Assembly: GCF_000682755.1 (NCBI RefSeq)
Contig: NZ_AWFF01000098.1
Span: 1 to 64,000 of the forward strand
Length of the DNA stretch: 64,000 nucleotides
Source: Hyphomonas beringensis
GTDB taxonomy: Bacteria; Pseudomonadota; Alphaproteobacteria; Caulobacterales; Hyphomonadaceae
Direction of reading: 5' to 3'
Positions 17,387-26,403 of the stretch are shown here, piece by piece. Positions within the stretch are counted from its first letter, which is position 1. Every line of letters begins with the position of its first letter. Position numbers and translations under genes: made by a program. The notes below the pieces were generated by a model. It did not search any database. It had not been told where the DNA came from and saw nothing but the letters and a program-made list of their open reading frames with translations.

Positions 17387-18030
17387 CGGCGCCCTCGCGG
17401 CGGAAACTGATATCGGCCTGTAAGACGCTGGCCGCAGCAGACCCTGCGCTGGAACGCGCCTATCAGGAAATAGGCGTGCCCGAATGGCGCGTGGGCCAAC
17501 CGACTTACGCGGCGCTGTGCCGTCTCATCGCCTATCAGCAATTATCAACAAAAGCGGCGGGCACGATCTGGGGCCGCACCGAAGCGATGTTTGGAGAGGT
17601 GACGCCGGAAGCTGTGCTGGCGGCGGACCCCGAGGCCATTCGGGGCTGCGGCATGTCCCGGCCCAAGGTGCGCCACATGACCTCCATCGCCGAGGCCGTT
17701 GTCACCGGCACGTTGAATCTGCAACGGGTTTGCGCGTCTGATCTCGATTCCGCGCGCAAGGAACTGGTCGCCGTGAAGGGGATCGGCCCGTGGACCGCAG
17801 AATTATTCCTGCTCTATTCGATCGGCGCACTGGACGCGTTTCCGGTTGGGGATGTTGGCCTGATGGAGGCGCACAAGCAGCTGTCGGGTCATGAAACCCG
17901 TATGGAAATCAAGGAATTCACAAGCCATGCCGAGGTCTGGCGCCCTTATCGGGGGGTGGCGGCGCATCTGCTCTGGGGCTGGATCAATGCTGAGCGGGCC
18001 AAGGCCGGCGGGGCGAGCCCGCAGGCCTGA
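17383..18030 (+). CDS. alkA: DNA-3-methyladenine glycosylase II (HhH-GPD)
   Basis: The 215-residue protein has the HhH motif (ELVAVKGIGPWTAELFLLY) followed by the catalytic Asp in FPVGDVGL, the arrangement of AlkA-type base-excision glycosylases that remove alkylated bases. It lacks the N-terminal domain of E. coli AlkA, like many short bacterial AlkA/Mag1 homologues. The start is TTG 17383, overlapping the DUF2125 stop (TTGA), which indicates reinitiation. Why it is co-transcribed with envelope genes is unclear. Confidence 0.88.
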   Translation: MTAPSRRKLISACKTLAAADPALERAYQEIGVPEWRVGQPTYAALCRLIAYQQLSTKAAGTIWGRTEAMFGEVTPEAVLAADPEAIRGCGMSRPKVRHMTSIAEAVVTGTLNLQRVCASDLDSARKELVAVKGIGPWTAELFLLYSIGALDAFPVGDVGLMEAHKQLSGHETRMEIKEFTSHAEVWRPYRGVAAHLLWGWINAERAKAGGASPQA

Positions 18031-18170
18031 GCGACCGGTAAAAGATTGCAAAACGCTGGGGCTGTCATAATCTCATGACACGAATCGTCTATCCGCATGG
18101 ACGAAACGAAAAGGAGCTGCGTCTTCAGTCAGTTCGTTGGACAATATGATCTCGCACATGGGAGAGTCCC

Positions 18171-18734
18171 ATGGCTGAGATAATCACGGCCCCGCCCAGC
18201 GGTCGGCCGGCACTTGTTCTAAATGCGGACTACAGACCGCTCTCCTATTATCCGCTCTCCTTGTGGCCGTGGCAGGAAGTCGTGAAAGCGGTGTTCCTGG
18301 ACCGTGTCGATATCATTGCGGAATATGATTATGTCGTGCGCAGCCCCAGTACGGAATTCCGCCTGCCGAGCGTGATCGCCCTGCGCGATTTTGTGCGTCA
18401 GGACAGGCCGCCGGCATTCACGCGCTTTAATGTCTTTCTGCGTGACGGCTTCAAATGTGCCTATTGTGGGGCTTCGGACAATCTGACCTTTGACCATGTC
18501 ATCCCGCGTTCCAAAGGCGGGCGGACGAGTTGGGAGAATATCGTGGCGGCGTGCAGCCCCTGCAATCTCCGGAAGGGCGGCAAGTTCCTGCACCATACCG
18601 ATATGCATCTGATGCGACGGCCCCTGCGCCCGAACAATTACCAGCTGCAGGAAATCGGCCGCAAATTCCCGCCCAACCATCTGCACGAAACCTGGATGGA
18701 TTATCTCTACTGGGACGTCGAGCTGGAGAGCTAG
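18171..18734 (+). CDS. HNH endonuclease
   Basis: The 187-residue protein has a compact HNH module at about 96-140: CAYCG...LTFDHVIPRSKGG...WENIVAACSPCN, with two CxxC pairs for structural zinc and the DH/N catalytic residues. The N-terminal LVLNADYRPLSYYPLSLWPWQE is the signature of a conserved chromosomal HNH family found in most alphaproteobacteria, not a phage or homing enzyme. Its DNA substrate is unknown. A GGGAGAG ribosome binding site precedes ATG 18171. Confidence 0.88.
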   Translation: MAEIITAPPSGRPALVLNADYRPLSYYPLSLWPWQEVVKAVFLDRVDIIAEYDYVVRSPSTEFRLPSVIALRDFVRQDRPPAFTRFNVFLRDGFKCAYCGASDNLTFDHVIPRSKGGRTSWENIVAACSPCNLRKGGKFLHHTDMHLMRRPLRPNNYQLQEIGRKFPPNHLHETWMDYLYWDVELES

Positions 18735-18810
18735 CGAGATTCAATCTTCTTTTGATTGAATAGAGCGCTCGCATGAGTTACTTTTTACAGACAGCCTGGA
18801 GGAAGTAATC

Positions 18811-19749
18811 ATGATCAGCAGCCGCTTCGCCTTTCGTGGTCTATTTGCAAGCGCCGTAATGGCATTGTCCTTCAATGCGGCAGCACAGCAGCCTGAGGGC
18901 GAAGTCGAACAGCAATTGCGAAATGAGACCGTGATCGTGGAGGGACAGGCGCCCACGCTCAAGGAGAGTTTCAATTTCACGCGTGAGCTTTCAGTTGAGG
19001 GCATGAAGTCGAAGCTTCTCGCGCGCTGGAACAAGAGAATATGTCCTGCCGTGTCAGGCCTCTCGCCAGACAAGGCCCAATTGATTGCAGACCGTATTTC
19101 AGAATGGGCTCTTGAGGTTGATCTATTGCCGGATGACCCAGGCTGCGAGCCGAATCTGGCCATTTTCGTTACTGATTCAGCGGATAGTCTGGCGCAGCAG
19201 CTGTATGAACTTGACCCTGAAACATTCGGTTTGGCTGCTGACTGGACCGTTTCCACAAGAGGCCGCTTTGCCTTTGAGGATTTTCTTGAAACCACGAGCC
19301 CCGTGCGCTGGTGGCATGTTTCAGAAAAACTGAGTGAACAGGGTCATCCCATTACAGGCGCCAGCCGATTCATTATGAAGGATGCCAGACAGGCGCCTCG
19401 GATAGCTACGGTAAACACGACGAATTCCTCGAGGTTAAAAGGCCACTATCGTCAGCACATCAATCACGGCATCATCATTGTTGATGCCAAACGTGTCGAG
19501 GGTGTTCGGCTTGATACGCTGGCAGACTATCTGGCTTTTGTAAGCCTGCTGCAGGTTGATCCGGATGCAGATGTAAAAGACGCGAACACCATACTGAACC
19601 TTTTTGATGAGGTCGGGATTGCGAACACTGGAATCAGAGGTCTGACGGAATGGGACACGCGCTATCTGAAGGCATATTACAAAGCCAAGCGTAACGCCTA
19701 TAGTGAGAGGCAACAGGAACAGCAGATCGCCTATTATATGAGAAAATGA
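18811..19749 (+). CDS. Exported protein of unknown function, paralogue A
   Basis: The 312-residue protein has a signal peptide (cleavage near FNAAAQQ). A TonB-box-like stretch (NETVIVEGQ, about 37-45) follows it. Landmarks shared with the next gene are KSKLLARWN, ICPAVSG, PGC-PN, PVRWWHVSE with SEQGH, SSRLKG-YRQ, a central VD, LADYLAFVSL-Q-DPDA, LNLFDE, and the closing EWD-YLKA-Y-AKRNA. Two Cys (in ICPAVSG and DPGCEPN) could form a disulfide. By eye about half the aligned residues match paralogue B, so they arose by tandem duplication. I recall similar conserved hypothetical proteins in sphingomonads and Caulobacterales. No catalytic motif is evident. Confidence 0.8.
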   Translation: MISSRFAFRGLFASAVMALSFNAAAQQPEGEVEQQLRNETVIVEGQAPTLKESFNFTRELSVEGMKSKLLARWNKRICPAVSGLSPDKAQLIADRISEWALEVDLLPDDPGCEPNLAIFVTDSADSLAQQLYELDPETFGLAADWTVSTRGRFAFEDFLETTSPVRWWHVSEKLSEQGHPITGASRFIMKDARQAPRIATVNTTNSSRLKGHYRQHINHGIIIVDAKRVEGVRLDTLADYLAFVSLLQVDPDADVKDANTILNLFDEVGIANTGIRGLTEWDTRYLKAYYKAKRNAYSERQQEQQIAYYMRK

Positions 19750-19781
19750 TGCCGGCGGCCTGGAATAGGTAATTACAAGAC

Positions 19782-19819
19782 ATATCAAATCACCTAGAAG
19801 GTAGGTGTGTGATATTTTG
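19782..19819 (+). terminator. Two-part hairpin between the exported paralogues
   Basis: ATATCA (19782-19787) pairs with TGATAT (19810-19815), and inside it CACCTA (19791-19796) pairs with TAGGTG (19802-19807) around GAAGG. The stem runs into TTTTGC. It is likely an intrinsic terminator or attenuator that separates expression of the two paralogues. Confidence 0.5.
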
Positions 19820-19908
19820 CACGACATGGCTCAGACATGATGAGGGAAGGGGGCTTCTCTAGCGGTCGGATGACTTCATCTTTCCGCGTCTAGTGAAAGG
19901 GTCTTTCC

Positions 19909-20856
19909 ATGAAATTCTTGAATATTGTGAGTTCGGGCCTGCTGGCCACGGCTATGATGATGACCGCCCCTCAGGCATTCGCCGGAGATGAGGACGTGCC
20001 CTCCGATGAAAGTAATGCTGAAGGCGAGGCGCCGCTGATCAATGATACGGTGACCGTCACAGGTTACACATTCAAGGACAGCTTTGATTTTGCCACCGAG
20101 CTGTCGGCTGTTCCGCGCAAAAGCAAACTGCTGGCCAGGTGGAATCTCGGTATCTGTCCCGCAGTTTCAGGCATACCTGCTGACAAGGCTCAGATGATTG
20201 CAGACCGGATTGCCATGAGGGCTATGGCTGTTGGGCTGAAGCCGGGAGAACCTGGCTGCAAACCCAATATCGCAATTATCATTTCGCCGGATGGTAATGC
20301 GGCAACCCAGGCGATTTACGAGAATGACCCCAAGGTCTTTTCGCTTTCGGGTGATCCAACTGTTACCACGATGGGAAAATTTGCTTTTGAAGATTTTCTG
20401 AAAACACCCCGGCCGGTTAGATGGTGGCATGTCTCGGAAACCAAGAGCGAGCAAGGTCATGAGATGTCATCAGGGGGACAATATTTTTCACGAGGCGGGG
20501 CAGCCAATATGCCAACCGTTTCCACAACGAGTTCTTCACGTCTGAAGGGCAGCTATCGTCAGGATCTCAACCATGCCGTTATTGTGGTGGATGTCGCCTT
20601 GGCGCAGGGCGTCAGTCTCGAAGCGCTGGCAGACTATCTGGCTTTTGTGTCATTGGTGCAAATCGATCCGGATGCAGAAACCGCTGGTTTCGATACCGTG
20701 CTGAATCTTTTCGACGAGACAGGCGTTCACGACACAAGCATCACCGGGATGTCAGAGTGGGATGTTGCGTATCTGAAGGCGCTGTACTCTGCCAAGCGTA
20801 ATGCAAAGACCGCCAGGCAACAGGAACGTGAAATCGCTGAAACCATGGGTAAGTGA
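19909..20856 (+). CDS. Exported protein of unknown function, paralogue B
   Basis: The 315-residue protein has a signal peptide (cleavage near PQAFAGD), an acidic linker, then NDTVTVTGYT (about 44-53), which resembles the N-terminal TonB-box region of TonB-dependent receptors. The rest matches paralogue A in order and spacing: KSKLLARWN, ICPAVSG, PGCKPN, PVRWWHVSE, SSRLKGSYRQ, ALADYLAFVSLVQIDPDAE, LNLFDETG, SEWDVAYLKALYSAKRNA. It has a GAAAGGG ribosome binding site. It is separated from A by 159 nt with a hairpin, so it may be transcribed independently. Function unknown. Confidence 0.8.
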   Translation: MKFLNIVSSGLLATAMMMTAPQAFAGDEDVPSDESNAEGEAPLINDTVTVTGYTFKDSFDFATELSAVPRKSKLLARWNLGICPAVSGIPADKAQMIADRIAMRAMAVGLKPGEPGCKPNIAIIISPDGNAATQAIYENDPKVFSLSGDPTVTTMGKFAFEDFLKTPRPVRWWHVSETKSEQGHEMSSGGQYFSRGGAANMPTVSTTSSSRLKGSYRQDLNHAVIVVDVALAQGVSLEALADYLAFVSLVQIDPDAETAGFDTVLNLFDETGVHDTSITGMSEWDVAYLKALYSAKRNAKTARQQEREIAETMGK

Positions 20857-20897
20857 TTGTGCTGACTGCCGGCCAGTGAATATGGATTATTCATAGA

Positions 20898-20930
20898 CAC
20901 AGGCCTCAATTTTTCGGGTTTTCGCCTGTG
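20898..20930 (+). terminator. Possible hairpin after exported paralogue B
   Basis: CACAGGC (20898-20904) and GCCTGTG (20924-20930) form a 7-bp stem with a long 19-nt loop. There is no immediate T-tract, so it is a weak terminator candidate. Confidence 0.3.
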
Positions 20931-21000
20931 GAAATGTTTTCAGCGCGCGTCTTTGCGCCTAGGGTTTGCATGGGTGGGAGATTTGGACGGAGGGGGTGTG

Positions 21001-22095
21001 ATGACTCCGGATTTCACACGGGCGGATCTCAAGGCGGCCATCCCGGCACGGTGCTTCCAACCGAGCACCGCCCGGTCGATGGCCTATCTGGTCTTTGACC
21101 TTGTCCTGATCGCGCTGGCCTATTGGGCGCTGTCGCAGGTGTCTGCCTGGTATCTGAAACTGCCGCTGATCTTTTTCATCGGCACGATGTTCTGGGCGAT
21201 TTTCGTGATTGGGCATGAGGCCGGGCATGGTGCGTTTTCCAAATCCCGCGCCGTGAACACGGCCGTAGGCCTGATCACGCATTCCCTCATTCTGGTGCCG
21301 TATCGTGGCTGGCAGCGCAGCCATGCCATGCACCATATGAAGACAGGGCATTTCCGCGAGGAGGAAGTTTTCCGGCCTTGCCGCGCGGAAGATGACTGGC
21401 TGGCGCGGAAAGTGTTGTTCCGGTCCGGCCTGTTCCTGCTGATTGGCTGGCCGATGTACAAGCTGGGCTATCGCAATCTGACAACGTATGACCCCGTTAA
21501 GGGCAGTCACTACCTACCGGTCAGCGACCTGTATGCCAGCCATGTGAAATGGTCATGGGCGGCAAGTCTTGTGGGCGTACTGGCCTGTCTGGCATTGTAC
21601 ATTGCGCTGGGTGTGATGTTCGGCTGGGCCTTTGCGCTGACCTATATTGTCGGGCCGTATTTTGTATATGCGGCCTGGCTGACCTTTGTGACGTACATGC
21701 AGCATGTCGCGCCGGAAGTGCCGGTTTATGACAGCGATGACTGGAGCAGCCTGAAAGGTGCGCTGGCCACGGTGGACCGCAATTATGGCCCGTTCAACTG
21801 GCTGACCCACCACATTGGCGACCTGCATGTGGTGCACCATGTCTTCCCGACAATCCCGCACTACCGCACGCGGGAAGCCACGGACGCGATCAAGCCGATT
21901 CTGGGCGCGTGGTACATGAAGTCCGACCGCTTTGTTCTGACGGATTTCGTGCGTACCCTGATCGGATGTCATTATGTTGAGCCGGGTGACGGACAGGAAG
22001 TGTGGAAGTCCGCCTATCCCTGGGCGAAGAATGCTGGCACCGGCAAGACAGACAAAGTGAACGAAACGAACGGCGCGCACATTCCGGCGGAGTAG
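21001..22095 (+). CDS. Membrane fatty-acid desaturase
   Basis: The 364-residue integral membrane protein has the three histidine boxes of di-iron desaturases: HEAGH (72-76), HAMHH (108-112) and HVVHH (near 276). Hydrophobic pairs flank the boxes (about 30-70 and 185-235). The pattern (box 1 HEAGH, late HVVHH followed by FPTIPHY) is that of Delta-12/omega-6-type acyl-lipid desaturases; the exact position cannot be told. ATG 21001 follows GGACGGAGG; the longer frame from 20953 is rejected. It complements FabA as a source of unsaturated chains. Confidence 0.88.
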   Translation: MTPDFTRADLKAAIPARCFQPSTARSMAYLVFDLVLIALAYWALSQVSAWYLKLPLIFFIGTMFWAIFVIGHEAGHGAFSKSRAVNTAVGLITHSLILVPYRGWQRSHAMHHMKTGHFREEEVFRPCRAEDDWLARKVLFRSGLFLLIGWPMYKLGYRNLTTYDPVKGSHYLPVSDLYASHVKWSWAASLVGVLACLALYIALGVMFGWAFALTYIVGPYFVYAAWLTFVTYMQHVAPEVPVYDSDDWSSLKGALATVDRNYGPFNWLTHHIGDLHVVHHVFPTIPHYRTREATDAIKPILGAWYMKSDRFVLTDFVRTLIGCHYVEPGDGQEVWKSAYPWAKNAGTGKTDKVNETNGAHIPAE

Positions 22096-22101
22096 GGCGA
22101 C

Positions 22102-22533
22102 CTATTCGGCGTCCAGACTCACAATGGTGCGGCCTGCTTCTTCCGGATCAGGGGCATCGGTAATGCTGGCCTCAATGTCTTGCGGTAGAATGCCAGCACC
22201 TGTCACCACATCCAGAATGGCCGCCTGACGCGCGGCGGTCAGGTCCGCATCATCTGTGCGGTAGGTGATAATGTGGACCCGCCCTTCCGGGCAGTCCGTG
22301 GCGCGATCCTCAATCACTTCCAGAACCAGATCATGGCCCAGGCTGGAAAGCTCTGAGGAGTCTGTGTGGAATCCGATGGAGTTCTGCTTCACGCGGCACG
22401 GTATGACCGTCTCATCCACCTCGACGACCTGCACTGTGTCCTTTGGCGTGTCGTCTTCACGCGGCAGGGCGGTTTCGTTTCCGCACGCGGCAAGGAACAG
22501 GCTGGCAGGTATCAGAATAAGCGGCAGTTTCAT
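22102..22533 (-). CDS. Small lipoprotein, unknown function
   Basis: The 143-residue predicted lipoprotein has lipobox LAAC (Cys17). The mature part has a segment (VKQNSIGFHTDSSELSSLGHDLVLEV...) whose strand-helix pattern weakly resembles an OmpA-like peptidoglycan-binding domain, without the full signature. It starts at ATG 22533 with GGAGAGA upstream; ATG 22545 is an alternative that touches the SelO stop. It is probably co-transcribed with selO. Confidence 0.65.
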   Translation of the reverse strand: MKLPLILIPASLFLAACGNETALPREDDTPKDTVQVVEVDETVIPCRVKQNSIGFHTDSSELSSLGHDLVLEVIEDRATDCPEGRVHIITYRTDDADLTAARQAAILDVVTGAGILPQDIEASITDAPDPEEAGRTIVSLDAE

Positions 22534-22544
22534 GGGTCTCTCCA

Positions 22545-23975
22545 TCAGGGCAATCTAATATTGCCGGGTTCGGTGCGCCAGGCAAAGGCCTGTCGGGCCT
22601 GTTCGATATGGTCGAGTTTGGCCTGAAGGTCAGACCAGTCATCGCGCTCGGCAATCGGCGCCCAGAGAGATTCCACATCATCGACGAGCAGGCTGGCAGG
22701 ATGCACTCCCTGGAAATAGGTGTGGGCAAGGCGCTCTGGCCGGGTAGGCTTGCGGGCGATAATTGCCTCGCGGACCGGTGTGAAGGCGTCTTGTCGATAG
22801 AGGTTTGCTTGCGGGGAGGCTGCCGCGCGGGGCTCGCTTTCGCGGCCGCAGAACCAGTCAAAGAAGGTTTGTGGCCAGCTGGCTTCGCTATTTGTCATCC
22901 AGGCATAGAAGGCCTGCAGGAATTCTGTATCGCTGTTGGCATCGCCAAGCGGTTCGAGGCCCAGCAGAGCGTGGGTGTGGGCGATAAAACTCTGCTGATA
23001 GGCCTGCTCATAGGGTTTGAGGCCGCCCGCGAGGGACTCGGCATCCGCCAGCGGAAGCAGAGCAGAAGCAAGCTGTTGCAGTGCCCAGCCGCCCTGAAGT
23101 GGCTGGCGACCAAAGCGGTAGAGGCCCTGCTGGTCAAAATAGGCCGCAGTGAAATTCGGATCAGAGACCGGCAGAAAACGCCAGGGGCCGAAATCGAAGG
23201 TTTCGCCGGTGATGTTGAAATTATCCGTATTCATCACGCCATGCACAAAGCCAGTCGCCATCCATTGGCCAATCATGCGCCCCGTCGCGTTGGAAATGGC
23301 GGCCAGCAGATTGACGGTCTTCTGGCTCATGTCCGGATCATCTGCTTCGGGATGGAAATAGCAGACGCAATAGTCAACAAGGCGGGCGAGGTCTTCCGTC
23401 TGTTCCAGATAGGCCAGACGCTGGAAGCTGCCAAAACGAATATGGCTGTGGGACAGGCGCGTCAGAACGGCAGAGCGCGTCGGCGAAGGCTCATCATTGC
23501 GGTGCAGGGATTCGCCGGTTTCGATGAGGGCGAAAGGTTTGGACGTGTTGACGCCGTGGGCTTCGAGATAGTTCGCGGCAAGGATTTCACGGGCACCGCC
23601 TTTGAGCGTCAGGCGGCCATCGCCCTGCCGGCTCCAGTGTGTTTGGCCGGAGCCCTTCGTGCCAAGATCCAGCCATCGCCCTTCTGTGTCCTGGATCTGC
23701 GCGAACAGAAACCCGCGGCCATCGCCCAATTGCGGATTATACACGCCGAATTGGTGGCCGTGATAACGCAGGGCCAGCGGTTGCGGCAGGTTATTAGCGA
23801 GTGGCGCAAAGCGACCGAAATGGGAAAGCTGGTCAGGTTCCTGAAGGTCTGACAGGCCTGTCTCTTCGGCCCAGCGCGCATTCCAGTATCGCAAGGTGAG
23901 GGTCGGGAAGTCCGCGGGCTCGACCGGATCGGCAATGAAGCTGGCAATATCCTGGATGGGAAGGGAATGGGTCAT
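22545..23975 (-). CDS. selO: Protein adenylyltransferase SelO (YdiU/UPF0061)
   Basis: The 476-residue pseudokinase-fold enzyme transfers AMP from ATP to Ser, Thr or Tyr of target proteins and is linked to redox stress. Family motifs are seen in order: RYHGHQFGVYNPQLGDGRG near 75, DLGTKGSGQTHWSRQGDGRLTLKG, RTGES-like IETGESLHRN, and the metal-binding MNTDNFNITGETFDFGP. The usual DYGP is DFGP here. ATG 23975 or 23984 could start. It lies upstream of the small lipoprotein with stop/start contact. Confidence 0.9.
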   Translation of the reverse strand: MTHSLPIQDIASFIADPVEPADFPTLTLRYWNARWAEETGLSDLQEPDQLSHFGRFAPLANNLPQPLALRYHGHQFGVYNPQLGDGRGFLFAQIQDTEGRWLDLGTKGSGQTHWSRQGDGRLTLKGGAREILAANYLEAHGVNTSKPFALIETGESLHRNDEPSPTRSAVLTRLSHSHIRFGSFQRLAYLEQTEDLARLVDYCVCYFHPEADDPDMSQKTVNLLAAISNATGRMIGQWMATGFVHGVMNTDNFNITGETFDFGPWRFLPVSDPNFTAAYFDQQGLYRFGRQPLQGGWALQQLASALLPLADAESLAGGLKPYEQAYQQSFIAHTHALLGLEPLGDANSDTEFLQAFYAWMTNSEASWPQTFFDWFCGRESEPRAAASPQANLYRQDAFTPVREAIIARKPTRPERLAHTYFQGVHPASLLVDDVESLWAPIAERDDWSDLQAKLDHIEQARQAFAWRTEPGNIRLP

Positions 23976-23999
23976 GCCTGACACATAGGGGCGCCATGC

Positions 24000-24028
24000 A
24001 AAAAGGGCGACCCTTGGGCCGCCCTTTC
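24000..24028 (-). terminator. Intrinsic terminator of the 24-26 kb TonB receptor
   Basis: Read on the minus strand, AAAGGGCGGCCC pairs with GGGTCGCCCTTT around AA (one wobble), followed by TTTTTGC. It lies 27 nt past the receptor stop. Confidence 0.88.
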
Positions 24029-24054
24029 AGGAAGTTTGTTTGGCGTATGAGCGC

Positions 24055-26403
24055 CTAGTATTCGTAGGTCAGCTCCATACCGAGCATACGGCCTTTTTTC
24101 AGCGGGGAGAACGTGCCGCCAGCCGGGTAGGCCGGGTAGGAGTAGTTCACACCGGTAGACAGCGGGCCCGGGAAGGGCAGCTGTGTATCGTTACCAGCCT
24201 GAACTTCGTCCAGCATGTTCTTGCCGTAAAGGGAGGCAGACAGACCGTTGAACGGTGTTTCCCAGGTCAGGTTGAAGTCCAGCATGTCGCCTGCCTGCAC
24301 CCAGCCAAAATTGCTGTCAGTGTAGGCAATGCGGTCACGGTGCTGGAAGTTCACCCCGGCAACCAGGGCGCCATTGGCACCCATGTCGATATCCTTGATC
24401 AGGCCGACACCCCAGGTGAGTTCCGGAACACGCGGCAGGTCAAGGGCCAGATCGCTCTGGCCTACAACACCGTCAGCATCCAGATCGAAGAAGACCTTGT
24501 CATAGGACGCGTCAATGATGCCGACATTGAATGTGCCGAGCAGGGTATCCGTGATCGCCCAGCGGCCATCGGTTTCAACGCCATAGATGGTTGCATCTGC
24601 GGTGTTGATGATGTTCTGGACAACGCCTGAGCTACCGGCCGTGTTGACCTCACGCTGCATGTTCTTGATGTCGGTGTAGAAGACCGAGCCATTGATCTGG
24701 ATGCGGCCATCTTCGCTTTGAGACTTGAAGCCGACTTCATAGGCGTCCAGCTCTTCCTCATCAAAGCCGAGATTACCGGTTTGAGCAACAAACTGGTAGA
24801 AGATCGGAACATCGGTGATGCGGAAGTTATAGCCGCCGGAGCGGAAGCCCTTGCTCCAGGTTGCATAGGTCTGGACATAGTCGTTCCAGAAATACTGCAG
24901 GCCCAGTTTCGGCGTCCAGTTGGACCAGGTATTGCCGTCGCTGAAGCCGTTCGGCTCCTGGGCACCACCGCTGATCAGGGCGATCAGGTCATTGGTGCCG
25001 TCCGGGCTGCAAGTGCCTTGAACCACGGAGCAGGGGAAGCGCGGACGAATGAAGACGACGTCTGCATCTTTCTCCTCATCGGAGTAACGCAGACCAACCG
25101 TACCGACCAGTTTATCCGTAAGCGCATAGTCTACGTTGACAAACGCGCCCCAGACGGAGTGATCCATCTTGCCGCCGCCATAGAAGCCCCACGGAATGGA
25201 AGCCGGAAGCGCACTCGGACGCGTGGTCGGCAGGTTACGGATTTCCGTATATTCCAGCTCTTGTTCGAAATAGTACAGGCCGGTCGTCACGTCTGCCTTG
25301 CCGAAGGTGCCGGCATAGCGAAGCTCATCAGAGAATTGCTCTGCATTGAACTCTGCATCGGAGTGGAACAGCGTGAACGGCGTTGCGTCGATGTCGGCGC
25401 GGCTGGTGGTTTCCAGATCGCGATAGCCGAAGATGTTGGTGATACGGCCATTGCCGAAATCAACATCATAATCTGTGCGCAGAGATCCGAAGGTTGTCTC
25501 TGCTTCGCCAAAGCCCGGCTCGTTGATGGACATGTCGAACGTGTCACGCTCGAAATAGGAACGGTTCTGGCCGCTCGGGCCATCGCCGCGGGAGTCACTA
25601 TACTCCACCTTGCCGAGGAAGGTCAGGCGTTCGGTCGGCGTGAATTCCAGGGCGCCGCGATAAGTGGCAGCCTGAAGTTCGCCGTGATTGTCACCATTAT
25701 ACTGGTTTTTGAAGTAACCGGCATCGGTGACATAGGACGCGCCGAGCTTGCCGTTCAGAACGCCTTCGATCAGCGGACCGGAAACATAACCCTGAACCTT
25801 GGCGGAGGCGCCGCCACGATCATCATCAATCGGGCCGTTGACGTCCACGCCCACCTTGTAGGTGAATTCATCCGTCGGGTTGCCCGTGTTGATGACAACT
25901 GCACCGCCCGTGGTGTTACGTCCGAACAGCAGGCCTTGCGGGCCACGCAGGATTTCGATGCTGTCGACATCGAACAGGTCAACCACAACCTGGCTGTTCA
26001 CGCCGATATAGACGCCGTCAATGAAGACGCCGACGGCCGGGTCGATGGACGGGATGGAAGAGTTCACGCCCAGGCCGCGGATGGCGAAGTTTGCCGTGCC
26101 GCGCGCCGTGCCGACATCATCCAGAGAGACGTTCGGGGAGGAGTAGGACAGGCTTTCCAGCGTCGTGACGTTCAGCGCGTCCAGCGTGTCAGCGTTGAAG
26201 GCGGACACAGCGACGGCAACGTCCTGAACGTTTTCGACGTCTTTCTTCTTGGTGGCGGTAACAGTGACAGTGCCAAGAACGCGGTCAATGGCAGATTCGC
26301 GTTCGTTTTGGGTGTCTGTCTGTGTGTCGGCTTCCTGCGCGTGGGCCGCGCCGAGCAGAAGGACGGCAGAAGCCGTCGCAAACAGAGTTTGTTTGAGAAG
26401 CAT
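24055..26403 (-). CDS. TonB-dependent outer-membrane receptor
   Basis: The 782-residue protein has a signal peptide (LLLGAAHAQEA), a TonB-box-like GTVTVTATKK (about 44-53), a plug domain (about 58-170, with RGLGVNS, VGVFIDGVYIG, DVDSIEILRGPQGLLFGRNTTGGAVVI) and a beta-barrel ending in aromatic MELTYEY. The plug style is that of receptors common in Sphingomonadales/Caulobacterales for diverse substrates (often called FyuA/IroN-like), so the ligand is unknown. An AGGAAA site precedes ATG 26403. It diverges from a second receptor gene across a 376-nt intergenic region. Confidence 0.93.
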   Translation of the reverse strand: MLLKQTLFATASAVLLLGAAHAQEADTQTDTQNERESAIDRVLGTVTVTATKKKDVENVQDVAVAVSAFNADTLDALNVTTLESLSYSSPNVSLDDVGTARGTANFAIRGLGVNSSIPSIDPAVGVFIDGVYIGVNSQVVVDLFDVDSIEILRGPQGLLFGRNTTGGAVVINTGNPTDEFTYKVGVDVNGPIDDDRGGASAKVQGYVSGPLIEGVLNGKLGASYVTDAGYFKNQYNGDNHGELQAATYRGALEFTPTERLTFLGKVEYSDSRGDGPSGQNRSYFERDTFDMSINEPGFGEAETTFGSLRTDYDVDFGNGRITNIFGYRDLETTSRADIDATPFTLFHSDAEFNAEQFSDELRYAGTFGKADVTTGLYYFEQELEYTEIRNLPTTRPSALPASIPWGFYGGGKMDHSVWGAFVNVDYALTDKLVGTVGLRYSDEEKDADVVFIRPRFPCSVVQGTCSPDGTNDLIALISGGAQEPNGFSDGNTWSNWTPKLGLQYFWNDYVQTYATWSKGFRSGGYNFRITDVPIFYQFVAQTGNLGFDEEELDAYEVGFKSQSEDGRIQINGSVFYTDIKNMQREVNTAGSSGVVQNIINTADATIYGVETDGRWAITDTLLGTFNVGIIDASYDKVFFDLDADGVVGQSDLALDLPRVPELTWGVGLIKDIDMGANGALVAGVNFQHRDRIAYTDSNFGWVQAGDMLDFNLTWETPFNGLSASLYGKNMLDEVQAGNDTQLPFPGPLSTGVNYSYPAYPAGGTFSPLKKGRMLGMELTYEY

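Noticed and set aside
18739-18761. ATTCAATC/GATTGAAT hairpin as a terminator of the HNH gene
   Set aside because: The 8-bp stem is AT-rich and no T-tract follows; too weak to call.
22608-23852. 414-codon plus-strand frame opposite selO
   Set aside because: Antisense shadow; the minus strand carries every SelO motif.
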